Shown: positions 16,435-25,974, numbered from the stretch's first letter. The stretch: DNA of 64,000 nucleotides from Oscillibacter valericigenes (GCF_021531435.1 NZ_JAFBIS010000002.1:147874-211873); one strand, 5' to 3'. Numbers and translations are program-made. The notes: generated by a model not told the origin, from the letters alone.

Positions 16435-16935
16435 ATGCCTAGATTTGAAAGAGAGCAGAGCGAGTATATCGAGAAGGTCGTATACCTGAACCGCGTTTCC
16501 AAGACGGTGAAGGGCGGCCGCGTTATGAAATTCTCCGCCCTGGTCGTCGTTGGCGACGGTAAGGGCAAAGTGGGTTACGGCCTGGGCAAGGCCGCCGAAG
16601 TCCCCGAGGCTATCCGCAAGGGCATCGAGGCTGCCAAGAAGAACATGATCACCGTGACCCTGTCTGGCACCACCGTTCCCCACGAGACCATCGGTGAGGC
16701 TGGTGCCGGCCGCGTGCTGATGAAGCCCGCTGCCCCCGGTACCGGCGTGATCGCCGGCGGCGCTGTCCGTGCCGTCGTCGAGGCCGCAGGCATCAAGGAC
16801 ATCCGTACCAAGTGCCTGCGTTCCAACAACCCCAACAATGTCGTCGCCGCCGCTTTCCAGGGCCTGAAGAACATGCGTGGCCCCGAGGAGGTCGCCCGCA
16901 TCCGCGGTAAGAGCGTCGAAGAGATCGTGGGTTAA
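16435..16935 (+). CDS. rpsE: 30S ribosomal protein S5
   Basis: 166 aa. S5 is involved in translational fidelity and mRNA helicase activity with S3/S4. [21 protein letters not shown] (residues about 21-41, signature VKGGR) and [21 protein letters not shown] follow, then [22 protein letters not shown] upstream. Confidence 0.98.
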   Translation: MPRFEREQSEYIEKVVYLNRVSKTVKGGRVMKFSALVVVGDGKGKVGYGLGKAAEVPEAIRKGIEAAKKNMITVTLSGTTVPHETIGEAGAGRVLMKPAAPGTGVIAGGAVRAVVEAAGIKDIRTKCLRSNNPNNVVAAAFQGLKNMRGPEEVARIRGKSVEEIVG

Positions 16936-16948
16936 GGAGGCGCTGAAC

Positions 16949-17131
16949 ATGGCAAACTTAAATATTAAGCTCGTCAAGAGTCTGAACGGCCGCCTGGAAA
17001 AGCAGGTTGCCACCGCACATTCCCTGGGCCTGCGCAAGATCGGTGACGTCACCGTGCAGCCCGACAACGATTCCACCCGCGGCAAGATCGCCAAGATCGG
17101 CTACATGCTGCAGGTCACTGAAGAGAAGTAA
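16949..17131 (+). CDS. rpmD: 50S ribosomal protein L30
   Basis: 60 aa. Start [15 protein letters not shown] with TAAGGAGG of the rpsE end 8 nt upstream. The family core [19 protein letters not shown] is clear. It sits between rpsE and rplO as in all Firmicutes spc operons. Confidence 0.96.
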   Translation: MANLNIKLVKSLNGRLEKQVATAHSLGLRKIGDVTVQPDNDSTRGKIAKIGYMLQVTEEK

Positions 17132-17145
17132 GGAGGCACGGAATT

Positions 17146-17586
17146 ATGAAACTGAGCGAACTGTCTCCCGCCGAGGGCTCTGTCCGTCAGGCCTACCGCA
17201 AGGGCCGGGGCGCCGGCTCCGGCAACGGCAAGACCGGCGGCCGCGGTCACAAGGGTCAGAAGGCCCGCAGCGGCGGCAAGATCCGCGTGGGCTTCGAAGG
17301 CGGCCAGATGCCTCTGGCCCGCCGCATCCCCAAGCGCGGCTTCAACAACATCTTTGCAAAGCCCCTGGAGATCATCAACCTGAATGCTCTGAACGCCTTT
17401 GAGGACGGCGAGACCGTCACCGCCGAGGCGCTGTTGGCCAAGGGCATCCTCTCCAAGTGTGAGTATGGCTACAAGGTTCTGGGCAACGGTAAGGTTACCA
17501 AGAAGGTCAACGTGGAGGCTTCTGCTTTCTCCGCTTCTGCCAAGGAGGCTATCGAGGCAGCAGGCGGAAAGGCAGAGGTGAAGTAA
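17146..17586 (+). CDS. rplO: 50S ribosomal protein L15
   Basis: 146 aa. The basic, glycine-rich N-terminal part [19 protein letters not shown] and [18 protein letters not shown] lead to [10 protein letters not shown], as in the family. It is a late 50S assembly protein. TAAGGAGG upstream. secY begins two bases after its stop. Confidence 0.98.
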   Translation: MKLSELSPAEGSVRQAYRKGRGAGSGNGKTGGRGHKGQKARSGGKIRVGFEGGQMPLARRIPKRGFNNIFAKPLEIINLNALNAFEDGETVTAEALLAKGILSKCEYGYKVLGNGKVTKKVNVEASAFSASAKEAIEAAGGKAEVK

Positions 17587-17587
17587 C

Positions 17588-18958
17588 GTGATCCAGACGA
17601 TTCGCAAGGCATGGGGCATTCCCGAGCTGCGGAAAAAGATCATCTTCACACTCCTCATCCTGCTGATCTTCCGGATCGGTAATGCCATCACGGTGCCTTA
17701 TATCAATGTCTCCGCGCTGAAGAGCCAGTTGGACATGATGGGTACCACCTATTTCGGACTGCTGAACGCCATGAGCGGCGGCGCCTTCGCGATGGCCACC
17801 GTTTTCGCCCTGAGCATCCAGCCCTATATCAACAGCTCCATTATTATCCAGCTGCTGACCGTCGCCATCCCCTATCTGGAGCGGCTGGCGAAGGACGGCG
17901 GCGAAGAGGGCAAGAAGAAGATCCAGTCCATCACCCGCTACACCACCGTGGCGATCGCCATCCTGCAGGCTGTGGGTTACTACTTCATGATGAAGCGGTA
18001 CGACCTGCTGGCTGCCGATGGCATCTGGCCCGCCCTGGTCATCATCGTGACCTTGATCGCAGGTTCTTCCTTCGTCATGTGGATGGGTGAGCAGGTCACC
18101 GAATTTGGCGTCGGCAACGGTATTTCCATCATCCTGTTCGCCGGCATCATCTCCCGCGTGCCCAACATGATCAGCGGTATGATCGACGGTGTCAAGACCT
18201 GGTCCAGCGTGCGCAGCGGCACTCTGACTCTGGAGACCCTGACCTCCGCCGGTTACAGCGCTGAGCGGGCCCAGCAGGTGCTGGATTCCGCCATCGCCCC
18301 CTGGGGCGTGGTGCTGCTGATCGTCGGTATGCTGGCCCTGATCGTTTTCATCGTGTTCATCAACGACGCCGAGCGCCGCATTCCCGTGCAGTACGCCAAG
18401 CGTCAGGTGGGCCGCAAGATGTACGGCGGCCAGAGCACCAACCTGCCCATGAAGGTGAGCATGGCCGGCGTTCTGCCCATCATCTTCGCCCAGAGCATCG
18501 CTTCTCTGCCCATCACGGTGTGGAGCTTCATCGGTGTTCCTGCGGACGGCACGGTCTCCCGTGCGATCTACGATGCCATTGATACCAAGTCCGTCATCTA
18601 CATGGTGGTGTACTTCATCATGATCATTGGCTTCAGCTACTTCTATTCCAGCATCCAGTTCAACCCCGTTGAGATCGCCAACAACCTGAAGAAGCAGGGC
18701 GGCTTCATTCCGGGCTTCCGTCCCGGCAAGCCCACTGTGGACTTCATCAAGAAGGTCCTGAACAAGATCACCCTGTTTGGCGCCATCTACCTGGGCGTTG
18801 TGGCGATCTGCCCCCTGATCGTGGGCAAGATCATCGGTAATTCCTCCGTGTCCATCGGCGGTACCTCTGTGATCATCGTCGTGGGCGTCGCGCTGGAGAC
18901 CGTTAAGGCTCTGGAGTCCCAGATGCTGATGCGTCAGTACAAGGGCTTCCTGGAATAA
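17588..18958 (+). CDS. secY: preprotein translocase channel subunit SecY
   Basis: 456 aa, GTG start two bases after rplO, with AGAGGTG inside the rplO end as ribosome site. Ten membrane segments are expected. MSGGAFAMATVFALSIQPYIN (shown in part) is the plug region, and RRIPVQYAKR starts cytosolic loop 4/5. SecA (31035-33788) and SecG (25501-25740) are encoded elsewhere in the window, so most of the translocase is here. The loop between the TM4 and TM5 area is somewhat extended (the WSSVRSGTLTLETLTSAGYS stretch). Confidence 0.98.
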   Translation: MIQTIRKAWGIPELRKKIIFTLLILLIFRIGNAITVPYINVSALKSQLDMMGTTYFGLLNAMSGGAFAMATVFALSIQPYINSSIIIQLLTVAIPYLERLAKDGGEEGKKKIQSITRYTTVAIAILQAVGYYFMMKRYDLLAADGIWPALVIIVTLIAGSSFVMWMGEQVTEFGVGNGISIILFAGIISRVPNMISGMIDGVKTWSSVRSGTLTLETLTSAGYSAERAQQVLDSAIAPWGVVLLIVGMLALIVFIVFINDAERRIPVQYAKRQVGRKMYGGQSTNLPMKVSMAGVLPIIFAQSIASLPITVWSFIGVPADGTVSRAIYDAIDTKSVIYMVVYFIMIIGFSYFYSSIQFNPVEIANNLKKQGGFIPGFRPGKPTVDFIKKVLNKITLFGAIYLGVVAICPLIVGKIIGNSSVSIGGTSVIIVVGVALETVKALESQMLMRQYKGFLE

Positions 18959-18976
18959 GAGAGAAGGCGTTTCGAT

Positions 18977-19609
18977 ATGAAACTCATTCTGCTGGGCGCC
19001 CCCGGCGCCGGCAAGGGCACACAGGCCGACATCCTGTGTAAAGAGCTGGACATCCCCACCATCTCCACCGGCAACATCCTCCGCGCCGCCATCAAGAACG
19101 GAACTCCCACCGGCATGAAGGCCAAGGCCTACATGGACGCGGGCAAGCTGGTGCCTGATGACGTGATCATCGGCATCATCACCGAGCGGGTGGCCGAGGA
19201 GGACTGTGCCAACGGCTACATCCTGGACGGCGTGCCCCGCACCATCGCCCAGGCTGAGGCCATGGAGAAGGCCGGGATCGTGTTTGACGCCGTTGTTTCC
19301 ATTGAGATCTCTGACGAGACTATTATGGAGCGCATGAGCGGCCGCCGGGTCTGCGAATCCTGCGGCGCCAGCTACCATCTGGTGGCTGTGCCTCCCAAGC
19401 AGGAAGGCATCTGCGATAAGTGCGGCGGCAAGCTGGTCCAGCGGAAAGATGATGCCCCCGAGACCGTGAAAGCGCGTCTTGAGGTCTATCATAAGGAGAC
19501 TGAACCGCTGAAGGCGTTCTACGCCCAGCGGGGACTCCTGAAATCTGTGGAAAATCAGCCCTCTGTGGCGGAGACCTCTCAGGCCATCCTCCACGCGCTG
19601 GGGAGATGA
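18977..19609 (+). CDS. adk: adenylate kinase, zinc-lid form
   Basis: 210 aa. It interconverts ATP+AMP and 2 ADP. P-loop GAPGAGKGT (residues 7-15), the LID domain zinc site Cys126, 129, 146, 149, and NMP-binding segments are visible. The usual DGFPRT motif reads DGVPRT here (84-89), a conservative change. GAGAAGG lies upstream. It is followed after four bases by map, the usual secY-adk-map order of Gram-positive spc operons. Confidence 0.97.
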   Translation: MKLILLGAPGAGKGTQADILCKELDIPTISTGNILRAAIKNGTPTGMKAKAYMDAGKLVPDDVIIGIITERVAEEDCANGYILDGVPRTIAQAEAMEKAGIVFDAVVSIEISDETIMERMSGRRVCESCGASYHLVAVPPKQEGICDKCGGKLVQRKDDAPETVKARLEVYHKETEPLKAFYAQRGLLKSVENQPSVAETSQAILHALGR

Positions 19610-19613
19610 GCGC

Positions 19614-20366
19614 ATGATCACGCTCAAGTCCTCCCATGAGATCGAACTGATGCGCCGTGCCGGAAAAATTACCGCGGCTGCCCGTGCTTATGCAGGGGAA
19701 TTGGTAAGACCCGGCGTAACAACCCAGGAGATCGACAGCGAAGTGGAGCATTTCATCCGCAAACAGGGCGCCGTCCCTTCGTTCCTCCACTATAACGGCT
19801 ATCCGGCCAGCGCCTGCATCAGCGTCAACGATGAGATCATCCACGGCATTCCCGGCAAGCGGGTGCTGCAGGAGGGTGACATCGTCAGCATCGATGTGGG
19901 TGCCTATATCGGAGGATTCCACGGGGACTGCGCGGCGACCTTCGCCTGCGGCAGGATCTCTCCCGAGGCTCAGGATCTGATCGACGTGACCAGACAGAGC
20001 TTTTTCGAGGGGATCAGGTTCGCGAAGGAAGGCCACCGGTTGTTGGATATTTCCGCAGCCATTCAAACTTATGTGGAAAGCCACGGTTACTCCATCGTCC
20101 GGGAATACGTCGGCCACGGCGTCGGCGCCCAGATGCATGAGTCGCCGGAGATCCCCAACTACGGTCATCCCGGCCGGGGACCGCGGCTTCTGCGAGGCAT
20201 GACCCTTGCAATCGAACCCATGGTGAACGCCGGCACGGCGGCCATCCAGCAGATGAGCGACGGCTGGACCGTCAAAACGCTGGACGGCAAGTGGGCGGCA
20301 CACTATGAGAATACGGTCCTGATTACCGACGGTGAGCCCGAGATCTTAACGGTCCCCGTCATCTGA
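19614..20366 (+). CDS. map: type I methionine aminopeptidase
   Basis: 250 aa. It removes N-terminal Met from nascent proteins. Metal ligands can be traced in the expected motifs SIDVGAYIGGFHGDCAATF (two Asp), VGHGVG (His), EPMV (Glu) and HYENTVLIT (Glu). The His in LHYNGYPASACISVN is the substrate-side residue. The ATG at 19614 follows a GGGAGATGAG sequence at the end of adk. Confidence 0.97.
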   Translation: MITLKSSHEIELMRRAGKITAAARAYAGELVRPGVTTQEIDSEVEHFIRKQGAVPSFLHYNGYPASACISVNDEIIHGIPGKRVLQEGDIVSIDVGAYIGGFHGDCAATFACGRISPEAQDLIDVTRQSFFEGIRFAKEGHRLLDISAAIQTYVESHGYSIVREYVGHGVGAQMHESPEIPNYGHPGRGPRLLRGMTLAIEPMVNAGTAAIQQMSDGWTVKTLDGKWAAHYENTVLITDGEPEILTVPVI

Positions 20367-20382
20367 ACGTAAGAAGAAACGT

Positions 20383-20667
20383 ATGGAAATTGCAAAATCA
20401 GATATTGTTCGGTCTGACGCCGGCAGGGACAAGGGAAAACTCTTTGTCGTACTTGCGGCGGAGGGGGAGTACCTTCTGCTGGCGGACGGAAAAGGCCGGA
20501 AGGTGGAATCACCGAAGCGCAAAAAGCGCAGGCATGTGCTGTTTGTGGCCGCGGATTCGACCCGGCTCTCCGAGAAGATCAAAAGCGATGAGAAGATCAC
20601 GAACAGTGAGATTCGCAGGACTCTGGCGGGCTACCGCACGGAAGTCCAACCGGACCAGGAGGGATAA
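20383..20667 (+). CDS. KOW-domain RNA-binding protein (L14e-like)
   Basis: 94 aa. The first 40 residues form a KOW-like barrel (IVRSDAGRDKGKLFVVLAAEG), then a basic patch SPKRKKRRHV and a helical C-terminus. Proteins of this kind are regularly found between map and infA in Clostridia and are annotated as KOW/L14e-like RNA-binding proteins of unknown role. The ribosomal protein context supports a ribosome or rRNA partner, which is inference. ATG 20383 follows a GTAAGAAG site that is weaker than those of neighbours. Confidence 0.8.
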   Translation: MEIAKSDIVRSDAGRDKGKLFVVLAAEGEYLLLADGKGRKVESPKRKKRRHVLFVAADSTRLSEKIKSDEKITNSEIRRTLAGYRTEVQPDQEG

Positions 20668-20670
20668 CGT

Positions 20671-20889
20671 TTGGCAAAATCCGATATGATTGAAGTGGAA
20701 GGTGTTGTGGTGGAAGCCCTGCCCAACACGACGTTCCAGGTTGACATTGGAAATGGACACACGATCTTAGCGCATATTTCCGGAAAACTCAGAATGAATT
20801 TCATCAGGATTCTGCCCGGCGATAAGGTCACGGTGGAGATGTCCCCGTATGACCTGACCCGCGGCCGGATCACCTGGCGCAGCAAGTAA
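20671..20889 (+). CDS. infA: translation initiation factor IF-1
   Basis: 72 aa, OB fold, exact family length. TTG start at 20671 with AGGAGGG ending 7 nt before it; translated [20 protein letters not shown], then [21 protein letters not shown]. Only three bases separate it from the KOW gene. IF-1 blocks the A site during initiation. Confidence 0.96.
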   Translation: MAKSDMIEVEGVVVEALPNTTFQVDIGNGHTILAHISGKLRMNFIRILPGDKVTVEMSPYDLTRGRITWRSK

Positions 20890-20922
20890 GCCAGGCGAAA
20901 GTAAAAGACTTGAAACCGCTGA

Positions 20923-21054
<132 letters not shown>

Positions 21055-21080
21055 CATTTAATTGGAGGTGCTTTAAGAGT

Positions 21081-21446
21081 ATGGCACGTATTGCCGGTAT
21101 TGACCTGCCGAAGGATAAGCGTATCGAAATCGGCCTCACCTATATCTACGGCATTGGCAGAAAGAGCGCCAAGGACATCCTGGCGCAGACGGGCATCAAC
21201 CCCGACACCCGCGTCAAGGATCTGACCGACGCCGAGGAGCAGCAGCTCCGTGACGCCATCGACGCCTATACCGTCGAGGGCGACCTGCGCCGCCAGACCG
21301 CACTGGACATCAAGCGCCTGACCGAGATCGGCTGCTATCGCGGCATCCGTCACCGCAAGGGCCTGCCTGTCCGCGGCCAGCGCAGCAAGACCAACGCAAG
21401 AACCCGCAAGGGTCCCAAGAAGACCATTGCGAACAAGAAGAAGTAA
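21081..21446 (+). CDS. rpsM: 30S ribosomal protein S13
   Basis: 121 aa. [21 protein letters not shown] (shown as the start), [12 protein letters not shown] helix-turn and the basic tail [18 protein letters not shown] identify it. S13 contacts the P-site tRNA and L5. TTGGAGGTG upstream. Confidence 0.98.
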   Translation: MARIAGIDLPKDKRIEIGLTYIYGIGRKSAKDILAQTGINPDTRVKDLTDAEEQQLRDAIDAYTVEGDLRRQTALDIKRLTEIGCYRGIRHRKGLPVRGQRSKTNARTRKGPKKTIANKKK

Positions 21447-21461
21447 GGAGGGAGAACGAAA

Positions 21462-21869
21462 ATGGCAACTGCAAAGGCTTCCGGCGGCAAGAAAGTCATC
21501 CGCCGCCGTCGTGAGAAGAAGAACATTGAGCGTGGCCAGGTCCATATCCGTTCTTCTTTCAACAACACCATGGTGACTGTCACTGATACGCAGGGCAACG
21601 CCATTTCCTGGGCCTCCTCCGGTGGCCTGGGCTTCCGCGGCAGCAAGAAGTCCACTCCTTTCGCTGCCCAGACCGCGGCTGAGACTGCCGCCCGCGCCGC
21701 TATGGAGCACGGCCTGAAGACCGTCGAGGTCTTCGTCAAGGGCCCCGGCCAGGGCCGTGAAGCCGCTATCCGCGCGCTGCAGGCTGTGGGCCTGGAAGTG
21801 ACCATGATCAAGGACGTCACACCCATCCCCCACAATGGCTGCCGTCCCCCCAAGCGTCGTCGCGTGTAA
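21462..21869 (+). CDS. rpsK: 30S ribosomal protein S11
   Basis: 135 aa. [19 protein letters not shown] and [20 protein letters not shown], then [16 protein letters not shown] at the end, are the family signature. S11 lies on the 30S platform. AAGGAGGG upstream. Confidence 0.98.
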   Translation: MATAKASGGKKVIRRRREKKNIERGQVHIRSSFNNTMVTVTDTQGNAISWASSGGLGFRGSKKSTPFAAQTAAETAARAAMEHGLKTVEVFVKGPGQGREAAIRALQAVGLEVTMIKDVTPIPHNGCRPPKRRRV

Positions 21870-21893
21870 TCAAAAGAGGAGGTAACAAGCAAT

Positions 21894-22520
21894 ATGGCAA
21901 GATATACCGGCGCAGTCTGCCGCCTTTGCCGCAGAGAGGGCCAGAAGCTCTTCCTGAAGGGCGACCGCTGCTACACGGACAAGTGCTCCATCGAGCGTCG
22001 TGGTTACGCTCCCGGCATGCACGGCAATGCAAGAAACAAGAAGCTCAGCGAGTATGGCATGCAGCTGCGTGAGAAGCAGAAGGCCAAGCGCTACTATGGC
22101 GTTCTGGAGAACCAGTTCCATGACTACTTCGAGATGGCCAACAAGAAGGTCGGCATGACCGGCGAGAACCTGCTCAGCATCCTGGAGACCCGTCTGGACA
22201 ACGTGGCTTACCGCCTGGGCTTCGCCATGAGCCGCGCCGAGGCCCGTCAGCTGGTGCTGCACGGCCACTTCACCGTCAACGGCAAGAAGGTCAACATCCC
22301 CTCTTACCTCGTGAAGGTGGGCGATGTGGTGGAGCTGAAGGAAGGCTCCCGCAGCCTGGATAAGTTCAAGGGCTCCCTGGAGGCCAACGCTTCCCGCGTG
22401 GTTCCCAAGTGGCTTGAAATGGACAAGAACAATGTGGCCAAAGTCGTCGCAGAACCCGCCCGCGAGGACATCGATCTTCCCATCGAGGAGCACCTCATCG
22501 TCGAGTTGTACTCCAAGTAA
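21894..22520 (+). CDS. rpsD: 30S ribosomal protein S4, zinc-knuckle form
   Basis: 208 aa. Primary 16S binder. The N-terminus has a C9-x2-C12 ... C26-x4-C31 zinc knuckle ([14 protein letters not shown]), and an S4 domain follows at about 100-160 ([20 protein letters not shown] in part). In many Firmicutes rpsD is elsewhere; here it is in the alpha operon between rpsK and rpoA. GAGGAGG upstream. Confidence 0.97.
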   Translation: MARYTGAVCRLCRREGQKLFLKGDRCYTDKCSIERRGYAPGMHGNARNKKLSEYGMQLREKQKAKRYYGVLENQFHDYFEMANKKVGMTGENLLSILETRLDNVAYRLGFAMSRAEARQLVLHGHFTVNGKKVNIPSYLVKVGDVVELKEGSRSLDKFKGSLEANASRVVPKWLEMDKNNVAKVVAEPAREDIDLPIEEHLIVELYSK

Positions 22521-22607
22521 TCGGAGGATACCCTCGAAGATGATACGAACTGTCTGCGGTATGCAGCTTTGCATGGCCGCAATGAGAAGATGAAGGAGGG
22601 TAACTGC

Positions 22608-23558
22608 ATGATCGAAATTGAAAAGCCCCAGATCGAGTGTATCGAGACCCCGGGCGACGCGACGTACGGCAAGTATGTCGTGGAACCGCTGGAGCGCGGA
22701 TACGGCACGACTCTGGGCAACGCGCTTCGCCGCATTATGCTGTCCTCTCTGCCTGGCACCGCTCCCACCACCATCAAGATCGCCGGTGTCCAGCATGAGT
22801 TTTCCACGATCCCCGGCGTGAAGGAAGATGTGACGGAGATCGTCCTGAACATCAAGGGTCTTCTGACCAAGCTGCACAGCGAGACTGTGAAGACGGTCTA
22901 TATCGAGGCGGTGGGCCCCTGCAAGGTCACCGCCGGCGACATCAAGGCCGACGGCGAGGTGGAGATCCTGAATCCCGATATGCACATCGCCACCCTGGAC
23001 AACGGTGCGACCCTGAACATGGAGATCACCCTGTCTCACGGCCGGGGCTATGTGCCCGCTGACCGCAACAAGCCCCAGCAGAACGTCATCGGCACCATCG
23101 CCGTAGACTCCATCTACACCCCCGTGTACAAGGTGAACTACACCGTGGAGCCTACCCGCGTGGGTACTTCCAGCGACTTCGACAAGCTGACCCTGGAGGT
23201 CTGGACCGACGGCACCATCTCCGCCCGGGACGCTGTGTCTCTGGGCGCCAAGATCCTGTGCGACCACTTCACCCTCTTCACCGACCTCTCTGAGAACGTG
23301 GGCAGCAAGCCTACCGTGGTGGAGAAGGCCGAGGCCCAGCGGGATAAGGTGCTGGAAATGACCATCGAGGAACTGGACCTTTCCGTCCGCAGCTTCAACT
23401 GCCTCAAGCGCGCCAACATCAACACCGTCGAGGACTTGATCTCCAAGACCGAGGACGAAATGATGAAGGTCCGCAACCTGGGCCGCAAGTCCCTGGAAGA
23501 GGTCATCAACAAGCTGGCCATGATGGGTCTGCACCTGGCTGACGAAGAAAACAACTGA
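22608..23558 (+). CDS. rpoA: RNA polymerase subunit alpha
   Basis: 316 aa. The N-terminal assembly domain contains [21 protein letters not shown], which nucleates RNAP assembly. The C-terminal domain from about residue 250 ([21 protein letters not shown], shown in part; [15 protein letters not shown]) binds UP elements and activators. ATG 22608 is chosen for its AAGGAGGG; the in-frame upstream ATG at 22569 lacks a ribosome site. An 87-nt gap to rpsD holds only part-palindromic sequence. Confidence 0.98.
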   Translation: MIEIEKPQIECIETPGDATYGKYVVEPLERGYGTTLGNALRRIMLSSLPGTAPTTIKIAGVQHEFSTIPGVKEDVTEIVLNIKGLLTKLHSETVKTVYIEAVGPCKVTAGDIKADGEVEILNPDMHIATLDNGATLNMEITLSHGRGYVPADRNKPQQNVIGTIAVDSIYTPVYKVNYTVEPTRVGTSSDFDKLTLEVWTDGTISARDAVSLGAKILCDHFTLFTDLSENVGSKPTVVEKAEAQRDKVLEMTIEELDLSVRSFNCLKRANINTVEDLISKTEDEMMKVRNLGRKSLEEVINKLAMMGLHLADEENN

Positions 23559-23610
23559 TTTTATGCCGCGTGTACGCGGCTGACCAAATCCTAACAAGGA
23601 GGAAACCGAA

Positions 23611-23955
23611 ATGCCCGGAACTCGGAAACTTGGCAAGACCACTGACCAGCGCATGGCGATGCTGCGTCAGCAGGTCACGGATTTCCTGGACAACGGGAAG
23701 ATGGAGACCACCGTCACCCGTGCCAAGGAGATCAAGCCCCTGGCTGAGAAGATGATCACCCTCGGCAAGAAGAGCGACCTGGCCGCTTACCGCCAGGCCA
23801 TGAGCTTCATCACCCGTGAGGACGTCTGCAAGAAGCTGTTCAAGGAGATCGCTCCCACCTATGCGGAGCGCAACGGCGGCTATACCCGCATCATCCGCAC
23901 CGGCGTGCGCCGCGGCGACGCTGCGGAGACCGCCATCATCGAGCTGGTAAAATAA
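23611..23955 (+). CDS. rplQ: 50S ribosomal protein L17
   Basis: 114 aa. [40 protein letters not shown] and the C-terminal [21 protein letters not shown] (in part) are diagnostic. Last gene of the ribosomal protein cluster, followed directly by a strong terminator. CAAGGAGG upstream. Confidence 0.98.
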   Translation: MPGTRKLGKTTDQRMAMLRQQVTDFLDNGKMETTVTRAKEIKPLAEKMITLGKKSDLAAYRQAMSFITREDVCKKLFKEIAPTYAERNGGYTRIIRTGVRRGDAAETAIIELVK

Positions 23956-23972
23956 TTATCACTCCCTGACTC

Positions 23973-24019
23973 AAAAGCCCTTTGCAATGTGTACCTAGGC
24001 ACATTGCAAAGGGCTTTTT
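23973..24019 (+). terminator. terminator of the S10-spc-alpha cluster
   Basis: Long perfect stem: AAAAGCCCTTTGCAATGTG pairs with CACATTGCAAAGGGCTTTT across an 8-nt loop, ending in T5. It lies 17 nt after rplQ. Confidence 0.95.
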
Positions 24020-24096
24020 GAACTGCGGCGGATTTTTCTTCCCAAATCAGCGGCAGTGTGTTATGATGGGCATAGAGAAAGGGAGGAGGCGGTTTC

Positions 24097-24480
24097 ATGC
24101 GGCGGGTGCGGTGCTATGAATGTGGGAAACGCTACGATTTTGATGTGGATGATTTTTGCCCGAAATGCGGTGCGTTCAACCAGCCTGACAGGGCGTCCCG
24201 GATCGATGCCGATGGAAATGTTGTCCGGGTGGATGGCCTGAATGAGTCGAACCACCGTGGCTCTTTCGTCCATTCGGAACTCCATGAGGAGAATAAAGAG
24301 CGCCGGGCCTCCGGATTGTCCAAGGGCACCAAGCGGAGTTCCCGGAAAACGGCACAGCCTGCCCTCCACCAAAGGCAAAAACAGGCAGGCTCACAGAGTA
24401 TTGGGGCGGTCATCAAATGGGTCATTTTCGCGATCATTGGCCTGAATATCCTCTCCAGTGTCCTCTCCGGATTGTTCTGA
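24097..24480 (+). CDS. membrane-anchored zinc-ribbon protein
   Basis: 127 aa. An N-terminal zinc ribbon (CYECGKRYDFDVDDFCPKCG, Cys6/9/21/24) is followed by a low-complexity polar middle (about 30-100) and a single C-terminal membrane helix VIKWVIFAIIGLNILSSVLSG (about 106-126). This is a tail-anchored topology with the ribbon in the cytoplasm. AGGGAGGAGG lies before the ATG, and a TATGAT -10 is near 24061-24066. No function can be assigned. A MITE-like palindrome starts at its stop codon. Confidence 0.8.
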   Translation: MRRVRCYECGKRYDFDVDDFCPKCGAFNQPDRASRIDADGNVVRVDGLNESNHRGSFVHSELHEENKERRASGLSKGTKRSSRKTAQPALHQRQKQAGSQSIGAVIKWVIFAIIGLNILSSVLSGLF

Positions 24481-24616
24481 TACTACTCTCCCATTAAAAT
24501 AAGATATTTTAATGGAACCGCCGCGCTTTGCGGGTCGGTGCGTCTCATAAGAATCCAACGCGCCGTTGGCGCTATAAAAACAAGACCATTGTCTTGTTTT
24601 TAATGGATTCTAGTAT
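24480..24616. repeat. MITE-like element with terminal inverted repeats
   Basis: Outer repeats ATACTA (24480-24485) / TAGTAT (24611-24616) and CCATTAAAA (24491-24499) / TTTTAATGG (24598-24606). Inside are further hairpins: CATTAAAATA/TATTTTAATG with a 3-nt loop (24492-24514), CCAACG/CGTTGG near 24555-24569, and AAAAACAAGAC/GTCTTGTTTTT near 24576-24601. About 137 bp, no coding frame, AT-richer than its surroundings. The organisation is that of a non-autonomous inverted-repeat element; no parent transposase is in the window. The last hairpin with its T-run may also act as a terminator. Confidence 0.6.
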
Positions 24617-24632
24617 GAATACATAAAATCAT

Positions 24633-24661
24633 GCCCGTGCCGAAAAGCACGGGCTTTTTTT
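24633..24661 (+). terminator. intrinsic terminator
   Basis: GCCCGTGC / GCACGGGC stem with a 6-nt loop followed by T7, between the MITE-like element and the deacetylase gene. Confidence 0.9.
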
Positions 24662-24747
24662 GATTTTAATTACATTTTTTTGCACCGGTATTTTTCGTCG
24701 AACTGCGTAAACTACCTCTGGATTTTTTGGGCGGGGAGATGTTGCCG

Positions 24748-25464
24748 ATGCGAAAACAAAAGCTGTCTGCGGCTGTATTCGCCGTTTTGACGGCGCTGAG
24801 CTGCTGCGGATGCGGAGGATCCGTACCCTCGGACGCACCAGCGGAGATCCCCGCGTGCGCCTGTTACGTCGCCTTGACATTTGATGACGGCCCCCGGCAG
24901 GGAACGACCGGCCGCCTGCTGGATGGCCTGCGGGAGCGGGGCGCCAGCGCCACTTTTTTTCTGGTAGGGGAAGAAGCGGAAGCAAATCCGGAGCTGGTGA
25001 AGCGAATGAAGGCGGAGGGCCACCAGATCGGCAACCACACCTGGAGCCATGTGCGGCTGGATGACGCCGCGCCGGATACCATTCGGCAGGAAGTGGGGAA
25101 GACAGATGCCCTTTTGACAGATCTGCTGGGCCCCGGCTCTTATTGGCTGCGCCCGCCCTACGGATTCATTACGCCGGGAACGGAGAAAGAGATCACGGTG
25201 CCCATGGTCAAATGGTCGGTGGACCCCAGGGACTGGGAGAGCCGGGACACGGCGAAGGTGGTACAGGCGGTCCTGCGGGATGTAAAGCCCAACAGCATCA
25301 TCCTGCTCCACGACATCTATCCTACCTCGGTGGACGCCGCTTTGCAAATTGTGGATACGCTGCAAGCGCAGGGCTATTGTTTTGTGACAGTGGAAGAGCT
25401 GCTCTGCTTGAACAGCATCACGCCGGAGGCGGGACAGATGTACCGCAGCGGCGATCCGGCATAA
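24748..25464 (+). CDS. polysaccharide deacetylase (NodB homology domain), exported
   Basis: 238 aa. An N-terminal signal MRKQKLSAAVFAVLTALS is followed by a cluster of cysteines, so it could be a lipoprotein, though the lipobox is not canonical. NodB domain: TFDDGP (residues 44-49, catalytic Asp and metal Asp), metal ligands in NHTWSH (His97 and His101), RPPYG (Arg/Pro motif 3), and SVDPRDWE and ILLHD (motifs 4-5). It is predicted to de-N-acetylate peptidoglycan or another exported glycan. The ATG at 24748 fits GCGGGGAG; an ATG at 24739 is possible and would add three residues. Confidence 0.9.
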   Translation: MRKQKLSAAVFAVLTALSCCGCGGSVPSDAPAEIPACACYVALTFDDGPRQGTTGRLLDGLRERGASATFFLVGEEAEANPELVKRMKAEGHQIGNHTWSHVRLDDAAPDTIRQEVGKTDALLTDLLGPGSYWLRPPYGFITPGTEKEITVPMVKWSVDPRDWESRDTAKVVQAVLRDVKPNSIILLHDIYPTSVDAALQIVDTLQAQGYCFVTVEELLCLNSITPEAGQMYRSGDPA

Positions 25465-25467
25465 AAA

Positions 25468-25495
25468 AAGAGACGACCCGCAGGCGTCTCTTTTC
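25468..25495. terminator. terminator between convergent deacetylase and secG
   Basis: GAGACG / CGTCTC stem with flanking A and T runs; usable from both sides. Confidence 0.75.
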
Positions 25496-25500
25496 ATACA

Positions 25501-25740
25501 TCAACCCAGGATCAGCAGGATCAAGGTGAGAATCAGGAACACAGCGCCGATCCACTTGGTCGCGCGGGCCAGCTTAGCGTCCATGGTCTTAGCCTTGTTC
25601 TTGGCCAGGAAAGAATCAGCCACGCCGCCGATGGCACCGGACAGGCCAGCGCTCTTGCCGGACTGAACCAGAACAGCCACAATAATAGCGAGGCCGCAAA
25701 TCAACTGCAGGATCGTAATGATAAGCTTCAAAGCACCCAT
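25501..25740 (-). CDS. secG: preprotein translocase subunit SecG
   Basis: 79 aa with two membrane helices (about 5-25 and 55-77) joined by the family loop VLVQSGKSAGLSGAIGG. SecG stimulates SecYE/SecA translocation. The start at 25740 (MGALKLIITIL) has AGGTTTTCCC and a GGAGG upstream; an in-frame ATG six codons earlier is possible. Its own promoter lies at 25800-25828. Confidence 0.95.
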   Translation of the reverse strand: MGALKLIITILQLICGLAIIVAVLVQSGKSAGLSGAIGGVADSFLAKNKAKTMDAKLARATKWIGAVFLILTLILLILG

Positions 25741-25799
25741 AGGGAAAACCTCCAACATTCACTTGTGTCAAAGCACAAAAAGTCGTTTCACAGGTAGCT

Positions 25800-25828
25800 A
25801 TCATATCATAGTTATGCGGTGTTTTCAA
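25800..25828 (-). promoter_or_regulatory. sigma-A promoter for secG
   Basis: On the minus strand TTGAAA (25828-25823), 17-nt spacer, TATGAT (25805-25800). Confidence 0.75.
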
Positions 25829-25903
25829 GGGGAATTTACAAAAAAGCAGAGAATTTCCTGAATTGTATGCTGTAGTGCTCCAGTTAAAAAAATGAGAAAA
25901 TGT

Positions 25904-25943
25904 GGAACAAATGTTTGCAATCCGCAAACAGCTATGATATAAT
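25904..25943 (+). promoter_or_regulatory. lexA promoter overlapped by an SOS (LexA) box
   Basis: SOS-type palindrome GGAACAAATGTTTG (25904-25917), close to the Gram-positive consensus GAAC-N4-GTTC with one arm base changed. It overlaps the -35 TTGCAA (25915-25920), which is followed by a 17-nt spacer and TATAAT (25938-25943). LexA bound here would block its own promoter, the expected autoregulation. Confidence 0.85.
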
Positions 25944-25974
25944 AATGCCGAATTATAAGGCGAGGAGGTCAGTT

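Noticed and set aside
22521..22607. Regulatory RNA between rpsD and rpoA
   Set aside because: Only 87 nt with weak, partial inverted repeats; nothing beyond an ordinary leader.
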